A model generated the notes under the pieces. That model was not told the DNA's origin. It saw only the letters and a list, made by a program, of their open reading frames with translations, and did no database searches. Both the position numbers and the translations under genes were made by a program. A stretch of DNA of 64,000 nt, taken from NCBI RefSeq assembly GCF_004342005.1, contig NZ_SMBX01000003.1, positions 186,001 through 250,000 on the forward strand, written 5' to 3'. How positions within the stretch are numbered: position 1 is the first letter of the stretch; each line of letters opens with the position of its first letter. This stretch comes from Paracandidimonas soli (lineage in GTDB: Bacteria; Pseudomonadota; Gammaproteobacteria; Burkholderiales; Burkholderiaceae_B). This document shows, piece by piece, positions 8,623 to 17,490 of this stretch.

Positions 8623-9122
8623 GTCATCCGGCCTGTACTCCATCCCTGTCTTGCCCGCATGCGCGGCAGCGAGGCGCCGCCGCCGTGGAGTTCGCCCTGA
8701 CGATCACGATGCTGCTCGTCATGGCGCTGGCCATTGCCGGTTTCGGTTTTCTTGCGTGGGCGCAGCAGCGTCTTTCCGCGATGGCGGGCGAAGGCGCGCG
8801 CGTGGCGCTGCTGGCCAGCTACCAGGATCCAGTGAGGGCGGGCGCCAGCGCCTGCCAGCGTGTAAGACATATGGCGGATGACGCGCTCCTGCTGTCGGGC
8901 GTCGGTATACAGTGCCGGCCGGTGAGCCTGCCTTGCGGCTGGAACGATGCGAACGGCGATGCGCAGCCATGCATGCGTCTGGAGCTGAGCGGCGATGTGT
9001 CCGGGTGGCCGTTGCTGCGTCTGCTGGGCAGTGCGTTTGCGCTGCTCGGGGAGGGGCAGGGAGAGACGCAAGGCTATCGCTTGCGGACGAGCGCCACCAT
9101 ACAGATTGCATCGGGCGGATAG
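8619..9122 (+). CDS. tadE: TadE-like pseudopilin
   Basis: A 167-residue pseudopilin. The cleavage motif G19/AAAVEF precedes a single hydrophobic helix, followed by a periplasmic domain with several cysteines that may form disulfides. It overlaps the preceding pseudopilin gene by 4 nt and lies 12 nt before rcpC. Known TadE proteins are cut by TadV and are required for pilus assembly without being the major subunit. Confidence 0.87.
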   Translation: MSHPACTPSLSCPHARQRGAAAVEFALTITMLLVMALAIAGFGFLAWAQQRLSAMAGEGARVALLASYQDPVRAGASACQRVRHMADDALLLSGVGIQCRPVSLPCGWNDANGDAQPCMRLELSGDVSGWPLLRLLGSAFALLGEGQGETQGYRLRTSATIQIASGG

Positions 9123-9134
9123 ACGGAGAGAAAT

Positions 9135-10097
9135 ATGAGTTCCATGAGCAAAATCGTGGCGGGCGTGCTGGTGCTGCTGGCAATCGTTCTCGGCGTGTTC
9201 GCTGCCCGGCTGGCGCTGAAGGAGCCGGAGCCCGCGCCTGTCGTCGCCCAACGGGAGGTCAGGCCCGAACCTGTCGTGGAAACAAAGGAAAGAACGCTGT
9301 ACCCCGTCGTGGTGGCTGCGCGAGACCTTGAACCCGGCGTGCCATTGAGGGCGGAAGACTTGCAGATGGATGGCTGGCCCGCGGCGCCGGCGCAGGGGTT
9401 CGCGCAGGCGGATCCGCTGGTGGGGGAAAAACTGCGGGAAGCATTGCGCAAGGGAGAGCCGCTGACGGAACGTCTGCTGGCCCAGGGTTTGTCGCGCCAT
9501 TTGCAGGCAGGCGAGCGGGCCATCATGGTCGCGGTGGATGAATCGCTTGGCGGCGCCGGCGGCATTGCGCCGGGCGACCGGGTCGACGTGTTCTTTACAT
9601 TGGGACGCGATAACGAAAACCAGAATACGCAGGCGCGCTTGCTGCTGCCGTCGGCTCGGGTGCTGGCGTTCGGCCAGGATTCCTTGGACGGGCCTGTCGG
9701 CGCGGAAGCGCAGAAGGGGCGAACATCGGTTGCGGCGCGCAGCGCCATGCTTGCGGTCCCGCTGGCGGAGGTCAACGGCCTGCTGCTGGCGATGGGCAAG
9801 GGAAAGCTGCAATTGGCGCTGCGCTCTCCGGAGGACAAGGCGCAGCCGGATGCGGCGCTGTTTGCCGAACGCGAGCCTGTGCTGCAGGCGCGCGCAGGGC
9901 TGTCTCCCGACGAACGGGAGCGTTTGCGGCAGGCGGAAAACCTGGCTTATGCGGGCGACAGCATTGCAAGCCTGGCGGCGTCCGAGCCGGCCGTTCCTGA
10001 ATCGCAGGCGGGACAGGCGGCGCCGGGCAAGAAGGGGGATGCGGCGCGCAGCGTGCAAGTCATACGAGGCAGGCAAAGCGGCCTGCATCACTATTGA
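9135..10097 (+). CDS. rcpC: Flp pilus assembly protein RcpC/CpaB
   Basis: A 320-residue protein with one N-terminal membrane helix (residues about 6-25). A SAF domain follows at about 55-120 (PVVVAARDLEPGVPLRAEDL), then the RcpC domain (GERAIMVAVDESLGGAGGIAPGDRVDVFFT). It is a periplasmic partner of the RcpA secretin, thought to contact the cell wall or gate the channel. GGAGAG precedes the ATG at 9135. The C-terminal roughly 60 residues are low complexity. It is in the Tad operon between tadE and rcpA. Confidence 0.92.
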   Translation: MSSMSKIVAGVLVLLAIVLGVFAARLALKEPEPAPVVAQREVRPEPVVETKERTLYPVVVAARDLEPGVPLRAEDLQMDGWPAAPAQGFAQADPLVGEKLREALRKGEPLTERLLAQGLSRHLQAGERAIMVAVDESLGGAGGIAPGDRVDVFFTLGRDNENQNTQARLLLPSARVLAFGQDSLDGPVGAEAQKGRTSVAARSAMLAVPLAEVNGLLLAMGKGKLQLALRSPEDKAQPDAALFAEREPVLQARAGLSPDERERLRQAENLAYAGDSIASLAASEPAVPESQAGQAAPGKKGDAARSVQVIRGRQSGLHHY

Positions 10098-10153
10098 TCG
10101 ATGATTGGATGCCGGTCATCCGGGACTTGGAAGACGGTCGGGGAGAAAGCAGC

Positions 10154-11527
10154 GTGGCGTTGGCGAAGAAGATGAATCGATGGAAGGCGGTGCTGGGTGC
10201 GGCATGCGTATTGTTTCCGGCCATACTGCATGTCCGGCACGCAGGCGCGGCTTCCGCGGCGGCGCAGTCGCGCGCGGTCTTCGTGGACGTGCAGGAGCGC
10301 GGACAGCGTTTCCTGTCATTGCAGGCGATGCCCTCGCGTGTCGCCATTGGCGATCCCGAGGTGGCCGATGTGCAGGTGCTGGATGCCGAGCCTGGCCGGC
10401 AGGCAGGCTTGATGCTGTTCGGCAATCGGCCTGGATCGACGCAATTGCAGGTATGGTTCGATGGGCGAGGCGCTCCCCATACCTGGACTGTGCGCGTGCA
10501 GGGGCAAATGGAGCGCGCATTGCAGGAAAGCGGCCATGCCCTGCAGGCCGGGGTATACGCGGGCGCGGGCCATGCCGTGGTGACTGGCGAATCCGCTTCC
10601 TTGCTGGAACACAGGAAGGCGGTCGAGGTGGCCGCGGGTATTGCCGGGCGGGACGGCGTCGTGGATCTCGGCATGGTGACTACGTCTTCGATGGTGCAGG
10701 TCGAGGTCAAGGTCGTCGAGCTGGCGCGCAGCGTCATGAAGGAAGCCGGCATCGACTGGCGGGCCGGCCGTGGCATCGGCAGGTCCGGCGCTGGCGCACA
10801 GACCTGGGCCGGCGGCGCCAGTCTAAGGCCCGAAAACGCGCTGCTCAATGGCTTTTCCCTGTTCTACCGCTCGGCGGATTTTCTGGCGTCGCTGGCGCTG
10901 CTGGAAAGCAACGGCATGGGGCGCGTGCTGGCGGAACCGACGCTGGTCGCCATGTCCGGCCAGAGCGCAAGCTTCCTGGCCGGAGGGGAAATCCCGGTGC
11001 CGGTGGCAAGCGCGCAGGGCACGCAGACCATCGAGTACAAGCCGTTCGGCATTGGACTGACGGTTTCTCCGACGGTGCTCGGGGCCGACCGCATCGCCCT
11101 GAAAGTGGCGCCCGAGGCCAGCGAGCTGGACTACAACAGCGCCATTCCCGTCATCAGCGGCTCGCAGACGGCGGTGATGCCGGCCATACGCACACGCCGC
11201 GCCGATACGACGATAGAACTGGGCGACGGCGAGAGCTTCGTCATCAGCGGCCTGGTGTCGCGGCAGACGGAAGCCAATGTGAGCAAATTTCCTTTTCTGG
11301 GCGACCTGCCCATCATCGGCGCATTTTTCCGCAGCGTGAACTACAGCCAGGAAGACCGGGAGCTGGTAATCGTGGTGACGCCGCGCCTGGTCCGGCCTTT
11401 TGCGAAGGGCGCCGCCATTCCTCTTCCGGGTGCGCGACAGGAGGTCGCCGACACGGCGGGCAATGCGTGGGGGCATTTTCTGTTGGGGCCTGACATGGGC
11501 CATCAGATGCCGGGGTTTTCTCGTTGA
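10154..11527 (+). CDS. rcpA: Flp pilus secretin RcpA/CpaC
   Basis: About 457 residues. After the signal peptide comes the pilus/T2SS N-domain (ALQAMPSRVAIGDPEVADVQ region), then a secretin domain ending in KFPFLGDLPIIGAFFRSVN and RELVIVVTPRLVRP, the typical secretin C-terminal signature. It forms the outer-membrane ring through which the Flp pilus exits. I chose a GTG start at 10154 because GGGGAG lies about 9 nt upstream; an ATG at 10172 is the alternative and leaves the signal peptide intact. It lies between rcpC and tadZ. Confidence 0.9.
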   Translation: MALAKKMNRWKAVLGAACVLFPAILHVRHAGAASAAAQSRAVFVDVQERGQRFLSLQAMPSRVAIGDPEVADVQVLDAEPGRQAGLMLFGNRPGSTQLQVWFDGRGAPHTWTVRVQGQMERALQESGHALQAGVYAGAGHAVVTGESASLLEHRKAVEVAAGIAGRDGVVDLGMVTTSSMVQVEVKVVELARSVMKEAGIDWRAGRGIGRSGAGAQTWAGGASLRPENALLNGFSLFYRSADFLASLALLESNGMGRVLAEPTLVAMSGQSASFLAGGEIPVPVASAQGTQTIEYKPFGIGLTVSPTVLGADRIALKVAPEASELDYNSAIPVISGSQTAVMPAIRTRRADTTIELGDGESFVISGLVSRQTEANVSKFPFLGDLPIIGAFFRSVNYSQEDRELVIVVTPRLVRPFAKGAAIPLPGARQEVADTAGNAWGHFLLGPDMGHQMPGFSR

Positions 11528-11549
11528 AGATCTTGGGAGCTAGCAATTG

Positions 11550-12833
11550 ATGCTGAAGGAGTCATGTTTCGCGCATAAGAGCGTCGCTGTCCTGTTGGCT
11601 TCGGACAGTCCGGCGACCGCGTCTCGCCTTGAGCAAGGCCTGGGCGATACGGCGATGCTGGTTCGTCACGGCCTGGATCCCGCCGGCATTTGCGCCTGCG
11701 TACGGGATGAGTCGCCCGATATCGTGTTGCTGGATTTCCAGAACGAAGACGGCGATCCGTCCGGCAGCAAGGCGGCAGCCGCGGCAAGCGCCTTGCAGGA
11801 AGCCTGTCCGGATGTTCCCCTGGCCGCCGTGTGCTGCTATCGGCAGCCGCATAGCGCGGTTGCGGCATTGCGCGCTGGCGTCCGGGAGGTCGCCGACCTG
11901 GATGATGCGCATGGCTTGCCGCTGTTGATACAGCGCTTGACAGACATCGGCGGACCCAGGCGCCGGCGGAGCGAAGACAAAAGGCGGAGCAGCGTGCTGC
12001 TGATGGGTGCGCGCCCCGGCATGGGCGTCAGTACGCTGGCGGTTCATATGGCATCGTTGTGGCAAGAGCGCTTGATGCGCAACCGCTCGCCCGGGGTTCG
12101 GTCGGGCTCGCCGGCCCCGGCCGCGGCGGAGGATCTGCCGCTGCGGGACCGAACGGGAATCCTCGACCTGGGCATGCCGGTGGGGGACTGCCTGCTCTAC
12201 CTGGGCCTGGCTAGCGATTTTCATTTCGTCGATGCGGTGCGTGGCATCCAGAGGCTCGACGACACGCTGTTGCGCTCTGCGCTTGCGCATGATGGCCATG
12301 GCGTCAGTGTGCTGGCCTGGCCCAGGGACGTGCAGCAGATCAGCGAGGTTTCCTATACGGATTCATTGCGGCTGTATGAGCGGCTGAAAGAGCATTTCGG
12401 CTTGCTGCTGGTGGATGTGGGAGGTTTCTCCAATCCGCAGTTCGTTGCGGCGATGGCGCAATCGGCGGACTCGGCTCTGGTCGTTGCCGACCAGAGCGTC
12501 GGCTCGCTGATTTCACTGGCCGAGGTTCTGCGGGATCTTGGCCGCAATGGCATGACGACGGATCGGGTGGGGCTCGTGCTGAATCGCTACGACGAGCGGT
12601 ACGGCATGTCCGCGAGCCAGGTGGAGCAGCGTTTCGGAACCCCTCTGACGGCAACCCTGCCGGACCGCGCGCTGCAACTGCGCAGCAGCATGAACCAGGG
12701 AATGCTGCTTCATGCACAGGCCAGGCGCGATCCCTACGTCCGTGCGGTGGAGCGCCTGATCGACAGTCTGGCGATGGAGCCGGGGCAGGATCCGAAAGCG
12801 GGCCAGGGTTGGTGGAAAGGATGGCGGCGCTGA
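11550..12833 (+). CDS. tadZ: Pilus assembly ATPase TadZ/CpaE
   Basis: A 427-residue protein with an N-terminal receiver-like domain (residues 10-130) and a ParA/MinD-like ATPase domain. The P-loop reads GARPGMGVSTLA, lacking the signature lysine of the deviant Walker A motif (KGGxGKT). This is the atypical form reported for TadZ-type proteins. Later it has LLLVDVGGFSNPQFVAAM (Walker B region) and VGLVLNRYD. TadZ localises the Tad machine to the cell pole in known systems. The start is the ATG at 11550 with GGGAG about 10 nt upstream; a TTG directly before it is not preferred. Confidence 0.88.
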   Translation: MLKESCFAHKSVAVLLASDSPATASRLEQGLGDTAMLVRHGLDPAGICACVRDESPDIVLLDFQNEDGDPSGSKAAAAASALQEACPDVPLAAVCCYRQPHSAVAALRAGVREVADLDDAHGLPLLIQRLTDIGGPRRRRSEDKRRSSVLLMGARPGMGVSTLAVHMASLWQERLMRNRSPGVRSGSPAPAAAEDLPLRDRTGILDLGMPVGDCLLYLGLASDFHFVDAVRGIQRLDDTLLRSALAHDGHGVSVLAWPRDVQQISEVSYTDSLRLYERLKEHFGLLLVDVGGFSNPQFVAAMAQSADSALVVADQSVGSLISLAEVLRDLGRNGMTTDRVGLVLNRYDERYGMSASQVEQRFGTPLTATLPDRALQLRSSMNQGMLLHAQARRDPYVRAVERLIDSLAMEPGQDPKAGQGWWKGWRR

Positions 12834-12864
12834 GCCGGAACAATCCATATAGGGAATGCGTACG

Positions 12865-14211
12865 ATGATAATGAACGGTACGGTGCAGTTCGGTGATGAG
12901 GGCTTCATGGGGACGCAGCGCTTCCAGGAAATCAAGGCGGCTGCGTATGAGCATTTGCTGTCTCGCATCGAGGAGCTGGGAGCGGAGTTCGGGCGATGGA
13001 CGCGCGCAGCCATCGAAGAGTTCGTCGGCATCGAGGTCGCGAGCTTTGCGCGTCTGAACCGCATGGCGATCAATGAGGCGGAAATGCAGCAGATTGCCAG
13101 CGCATTGACGAAAGAACTGGCGGGACTCGGGCCGCTGGAGGACCTGCTGGAGGACCCCGCCGTGGAGGACGTTCTCATCAACGGTTATGACAATGTCTTT
13201 GTGTCGCGGCGAGGCGTGTTGGCGCGCGAATCGCTGCGCTTCTCCGACAACCAGCATGTGCTGCGCATCGTTCGTCGTATTCTTGCGCCGCTGGGACGCA
13301 GGCTGGACGAGTCGACGCCGATGGTGGATGCACGGCTGCCGGACGGCGGACGGTTGAACGTCGTCATCGAACCTCTGGCGGTCGACGGCCCCATGGTGTC
13401 CATACGCAAGTTCAGGCAGGACCCCCTCAAGCCGTCCGATCTGCTGGCGCTCGGCACTTTCAACGAGGAAATCTCGCGGCTGCTGCAGGCGGCGGTGGAG
13501 TGCCGCTGCAATATCCTGATCTCGGGAGGAACGAGTTCGGGCAAGACATCGCTGCTGAATGCGCTCGCATTCTTCATTCCCGAAGCTGAGCGCGTGGTCA
13601 CCATCGAGGACACCGCGGAGCTGTCGCTCAACCATCCGCATGTCGTCCGGCTCGAGTCCCGGCAGGGCGGCTACGACGGCGCAGGCCATGTCAGCATCCG
13701 CGAACTGATCCGCAACAGCTTGCGCATGCGTCCCGATCGCGTCGTCGTGGGGGAGGTGCGCGGCGCCGAAGTCATGGACATGCTGCAGGCCATGAATACA
13801 GGCCACGAAGGGTCGATGGCGACCATTCATGCCAATTCGCCGCGCGAATGCCTGTACCGTATCGAGATGCTGGCCGGATTCGCCGGCTACCAGGGCAGTG
13901 AAGACAGCCTGCGCAGGCAGATTGCCAGCGCCCTGGATTTCGTGGTGCAGATCGGCCGGCTTTCCAACGGTTCCCGGCGCGTGCTGTCGATTACCGAGGT
14001 GACTGGAGTCGGAGATGGCGTGATCTCCACGCAGGAGCTGTACCGGCATGAATCCTGGGTCGATCCCGATGGAAACGACGGCGATCGCTGGGTGGGCCTC
14101 GGTGTGCATCCACATACGCCCAAGCTGGCCCGCTCCAAGGCGCAGTTGCGTCCGAATGCGCCATCCGAAGCGGAGCAGGGCGGCGGGTTCTGGGGAAGGA
14201 GACGGCAATGA
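12865..14211 (+). CDS. tadA: Tad secretion ATPase TadA/CpaF
   Basis: A 448-residue hexameric secretion ATPase of the GspE/VirB11 superfamily. The Walker A motif is [13 protein letters not shown] near residue 220. The Asp box VTIEDTAEL, the Walker B region [14 protein letters not shown] and the His box [14 protein letters not shown] follow in the usual order. It powers pilus assembly and retraction through TadB and TadC. AGGGA at 12851 fits the ATG at 12865 better than that at 12856. The stop overlaps the tadB start by 4 nt. Confidence 0.95.
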   Translation: MIMNGTVQFGDEGFMGTQRFQEIKAAAYEHLLSRIEELGAEFGRWTRAAIEEFVGIEVASFARLNRMAINEAEMQQIASALTKELAGLGPLEDLLEDPAVEDVLINGYDNVFVSRRGVLARESLRFSDNQHVLRIVRRILAPLGRRLDESTPMVDARLPDGGRLNVVIEPLAVDGPMVSIRKFRQDPLKPSDLLALGTFNEEISRLLQAAVECRCNILISGGTSSGKTSLLNALAFFIPEAERVVTIEDTAELSLNHPHVVRLESRQGGYDGAGHVSIRELIRNSLRMRPDRVVVGEVRGAEVMDMLQAMNTGHEGSMATIHANSPRECLYRIEMLAGFAGYQGSEDSLRRQIASALDFVVQIGRLSNGSRRVLSITEVTGVGDGVISTQELYRHESWVDPDGNDGDRWVGLGVHPHTPKLARSKAQLRPNAPSEAEQGGGFWGRRRQ

Positions 14212-15149
14212 CAGGCTTGCTGATTTTGCTCATGCTTATCCTGTTGTTGCTCGCGGGCGCCCTGGTGCTGTGGCAGCATGGCGTGCATCAATCCCGTCAG
14301 GCCGCTGCCCGGGCACTGGTCGAACAGCAGCTGGGCTATCGCGCCGGGCAGTCGATGCACGGCGAGGCGGGCGCGGCGTCGGGCGTCGGCCGGACGAGCG
14401 CAAGCGCATGGCGTGGTCCGCCCGGCTGGAATAGTCTGCTGCTGTGCGCTGGCGTCGTACCCGCGCCGTCGCTCTATCTGCGCTATGCCTCGGGCGTGGC
14501 TGCCCTGGTGCTGCTGGCGGGGCTTGTCTCGGGATGGCTTGCCGCGCTTGTCCTGTTTGCGGCTTCCATGGTCGGCATGTATTTCCTGCTGTGGCTGAAG
14601 GCCGAGAAGCGTCGTCGTCGCATGATCCAGCAATTGCCGGAATTCCTGGACAACGTGGTCCGGCTGATGACGATCGGAAACAGCATGGTCGCCGCTTTCC
14701 AGGGCGCTTCGTCCAAGACCAGCCAGCCCTTGCTGGAAGTCATGGAAAGAGTTGCCAGCCTTAATCGCTCCGGCAAGGAGCTGGACGTGTCATTGCGCCA
14801 GGTATCGCGCCAGTTCCGCCTGCATGAGTTGTACTTGGTGGCTGCCGTCGTCGGCATCGCCTTGCGGTTCGGCGGGCGCAGCGATCAGGTGCTGCAGCGC
14901 ATGGCGGCGTTCATGAGGGATCTGGCGCAGGCGCGCCAGGAACTGGTGGCGCTGTCGTCGGAGATCAGATTGTCGGCATGGGTGCTGGCTTTGCTGCCGC
15001 TGGGGCTTGCGGCTTTCATCCTGACATTCAATACGGATCTGTTCATGAATATGTGGGAAGACCCGGTGGGTTGGAAAATGCTGGTGGGAGCGCTGGCACT
15101 GCAGATCGCAGGATCCTACTGGTTGTATCGGCTGGCCAGGCAGATCTAG
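14208..15149 (+). CDS. tadB: Tad platform protein TadB
   Basis: A 313-residue inner-membrane protein of the GspF fold. An N-terminal membrane helix, a pair of helices near 85-130, the cytoplasmic F domain (QLPEFLDNVVRLMTIGNSM, LRFGGRSDQVLQRMAAFMRDL) and C-terminal membrane helices are visible. It forms the assembly platform with TadC above the TadA ATPase. The start overlaps the tadA stop (ATGA), indicating translational coupling. Confidence 0.92.
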   Translation: MTGLLILLMLILLLLAGALVLWQHGVHQSRQAAARALVEQQLGYRAGQSMHGEAGAASGVGRTSASAWRGPPGWNSLLLCAGVVPAPSLYLRYASGVAALVLLAGLVSGWLAALVLFAASMVGMYFLLWLKAEKRRRRMIQQLPEFLDNVVRLMTIGNSMVAAFQGASSKTSQPLLEVMERVASLNRSGKELDVSLRQVSRQFRLHELYLVAAVVGIALRFGGRSDQVLQRMAAFMRDLAQARQELVALSSEIRLSAWVLALLPLGLAAFILTFNTDLFMNMWEDPVGWKMLVGALALQIAGSYWLYRLARQI

Positions 15150-15184
15150 CGCCAGGCAAGCCAGCGATATCTCGGAGGAAACGA

Positions 15185-16159
15185 ATGATGCAATGGAGTC
15201 CCACGCAGCTGTTCGCTCTGGCCATCTGCCTGATGGCGCTGGCGTTGGCATGCATCGGATTGGCGATGGCATGGCGCATCGTGAAGCAGGAGAGGAACCA
15301 GCGCGTGGTCGAGCATGCCATGTATGCCAGGGAGGGCGGCGGTGCTTCCGATGCCGCCGAACGGCGGGGATGGGCCGCGATCGTCGCCGCGGCGGCCGGG
15401 CTGGGCGCCCGCTGGATTGCGGGACGATTCGGCGCCCTTTTGCTGGAGGAGGAGGACCGCAAGCTGATCGAGGTGGGCGGGTTCGGCAGGACCAGCCTTG
15501 CGCGCGGGCTTTTCGTTTTCGCCAGAGTGATCCTGGCGGTGTTTCTGCCGCTGGTGTTCCTGTTGTGGCTGCCGGTCAGGGTATCGGGGAACACGTTGCT
15601 GAATCATGCGGTCGTGCTGTTCCTGGGGTTCGGAGGCGGATGGATGCTGCCCAAGATGTATATACGGCGCAGGGCGCGCCATCGCCGGCAGCAGGCGAAG
15701 GACGAATTGCCGCTGCTGATCGATTTGCTGCGTCTGCTGCAGAGCGTGGGCCTTTCGATGGACCAGAGCCTGCATGTGATCGTGAATGAATTCCGGGATG
15801 TCATGCCGGTGCTGTCCGGGGAGCTCGATGTCGCGGTGCAGGCACATGCGCGAGGCCGTACCAGAGAGCAGTCGCTGCTGCGACTGATGCGGGATTACGA
15901 GAACGAGGATATCAGCGCTATCTGCCGGCTCATTGTCCAGGTGGATCAGCATGGCGGGGCGATGCAGGAGCCGTTGCACAACTTCAGCGAGCGCCTGCGC
16001 GAACAGCGCAAGATGGACATGAAGGAAAAGACGGGAAAGCTGACCGTCAAGATGACGGGGGTCATGGTGCTGACATTGCTGCCGGCATTGCTGATCGTGA
16101 CCGGCGGCGCGGGATTTCTGGCAGTCATACGCGGGCTGGCCGGCATGGGTGGAGGATGA
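15185..16159 (+). CDS. tadC: Tad platform protein TadC
   Basis: A 324-residue GspF-fold membrane protein, the partner of TadB. The F domain reads DELPLLIDLLRLLQSVGLSM and IVQVDQHGGAMQEPLHNFSE, with membrane helices at the start, near residues 105-150, and at the C-terminus (VMVLTLLPALLIVTGG). The start at 15185 has GGAGGAAACGA just upstream. It is 35 nt after tadB and 1 nt before tadD. Confidence 0.92.
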   Translation: MMQWSPTQLFALAICLMALALACIGLAMAWRIVKQERNQRVVEHAMYAREGGGASDAAERRGWAAIVAAAAGLGARWIAGRFGALLLEEEDRKLIEVGGFGRTSLARGLFVFARVILAVFLPLVFLLWLPVRVSGNTLLNHAVVLFLGFGGGWMLPKMYIRRRARHRRQQAKDELPLLIDLLRLLQSVGLSMDQSLHVIVNEFRDVMPVLSGELDVAVQAHARGRTREQSLLRLMRDYENEDISAICRLIVQVDQHGGAMQEPLHNFSERLREQRKMDMKEKTGKLTVKMTGVMVLTLLPALLIVTGGAGFLAVIRGLAGMGGG

Positions 16160-16160
16160 C

Positions 16161-16991
16161 ATGAGAAGAGCATGGCGCCTGGCGGCGTTGTCGGGGTCGA
16201 TGGCAATGGGGCTTGCGGGATGCGGCTCGCTGGGCGGCGACAATGCGTGGCGCATCGCCGAGCAGCAGCAGGAGCAGTACGCATTGGCCCAGCGGCATGA
16301 CGCGGAGCAGATGCGGCGCAATGTCTCGACGCAGCCGGAGTTGATGCTGTCGATGATCCGCGAGATGCAGGCGCAGAAGCGCTACTTCGCATCGCTGGCC
16401 TATATCGACGCCTACCTGCAGCAGTTCGGCAGCCAGGGCGATGTCATGGCCATGCGGGCCGATGCCTTGCGCCTGACGGGCCAGACAGAGGAAAGCGCCC
16501 GGGCTTATCGTGCCTTGCTCAAGACGCAATATGCCGCCAGAGGCTGGCATGGACTGGGTCTGCTGGCCGGGGCCGCGGGCGATTACGAGGAGGCGGAGCG
16601 GCATCTGGAGCAGGCCGTGCGCATTGCGCCGACGCAAGCCGACATGCTGAACGACCTGGCCTATGCGCGGCTGCGCCTGGGCCAGCCCGACAGGGCGCGC
16701 TTGCCGCTGGGCAAGGCGGCGGAGCTGGAACCGGGCAATCGCACCATCGTGAGCAATCTGGCGCTGCTGCTGATCCTGCAGGGAGATGCGCTTGGAGCGG
16801 CGCAGGTCATGGATAAGGCGGAGCTGGCGCAGGCCACGCGACAGCAGATTCATCGTCTGGCAAACGAAGTGCGCGGAGGGCGGCCGCAGGCGCCGGCTCC
16901 GGTCGCGAGGCAATTGCCCTTGCCGAATGTGGCGCCGAGCCAGGGGCGGGTCATGGATTCATTCATGAATCCAGTCGTGGCGCGCAACTGA
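16161..16991 (+). CDS. tadD: Tad pilotin-like TPR lipoprotein TadD
   Basis: A 276-residue lipoprotein. The signal peptide ends at lipobox GLAGC (Cys about residue 21) and is followed by tetratricopeptide-like helices (residues 60-235; YIDAYLQQFGSQGDVMAM, GLLAGAAGDYEEAERHL, NDLAYARLRLGQPDRA). TadD is thought to help secretin assembly in the outer membrane. GGAGG lies 5 nt before the ATG. It runs directly on from tadC. Confidence 0.92.
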   Translation: MRRAWRLAALSGSMAMGLAGCGSLGGDNAWRIAEQQQEQYALAQRHDAEQMRRNVSTQPELMLSMIREMQAQKRYFASLAYIDAYLQQFGSQGDVMAMRADALRLTGQTEESARAYRALLKTQYAARGWHGLGLLAGAAGDYEEAERHLEQAVRIAPTQADMLNDLAYARLRLGQPDRARLPLGKAAELEPGNRTIVSNLALLLILQGDALGAAQVMDKAELAQATRQQIHRLANEVRGGRPQAPAPVARQLPLPNVAPSQGRVMDSFMNPVVARN

Positions 16992-17020
16992 TGGAAGCAG
17001 AAAAAAAAGGGAGGTGCAGC

Positions 17021-17485
17021 ATGCAGGAAATGAAACATTGGCATCGATGGTGCCTGGCAGGGTTGGCGGGGCTGGCGATGTCCGCATCGGTATCGGCGCA
17101 GCAGAACGCGCGCCTGACGGACAGGCCGGCAGCGATGCCCGCGCAGGCGAATTCTGCCGCATCGCCGCCGGCTGCCGTCCAATCTACCGGGCACCCCGCT
17201 GCGCTTCAGATCGAGGCGGATGCCGGGCGCGCCGAAGCGCCTTCCCGCTCCGTTCGGGATACGCCAGCGTCGACGGCGGGAGTATCGGCATGGTGGGATG
17301 TGACGCCGATAGGCGCGGAGACCCGCGCATTGATGGCGGCGCAGGCGGCGGGCACGCAGGCGGCGCCCGCTTTGCCGACCCTGGGCGTGACGGCATCCGA
17401 GGCATGGGACCGCTACCTGGAAAGCTTTCGCCATCCGGTGCCGGAATGGTTCAAGCAGCACGTGGATGCTGTCGATAAGAGGTGA
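17021..17485 (+). CDS. Tad-locus DUF3613 secreted protein
   Basis: A 154-residue protein with a signal peptide (residues 5-28, ending VSA) and an Ala/Pro-rich middle. The C-terminal motif TLGVTASEAWDRYLESFRHPVPEWF resembles DUF3613 proteins found in Tad loci of Burkholderiales. The ATG at 17021 has a strong GGGAGG 6 nt upstream; an earlier ATG touching the tadD stop is less likely. Its role in pilus assembly is unknown; periplasmic location is inferred from the signal peptide. Confidence 0.75.
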   Translation: MQEMKHWHRWCLAGLAGLAMSASVSAQQNARLTDRPAAMPAQANSAASPPAAVQSTGHPAALQIEADAGRAEAPSRSVRDTPASTAGVSAWWDVTPIGAETRALMAAQAAGTQAAPALPTLGVTASEAWDRYLESFRHPVPEWFKQHVDAVDKR

Positions 17486-17490
17486 ATGCC

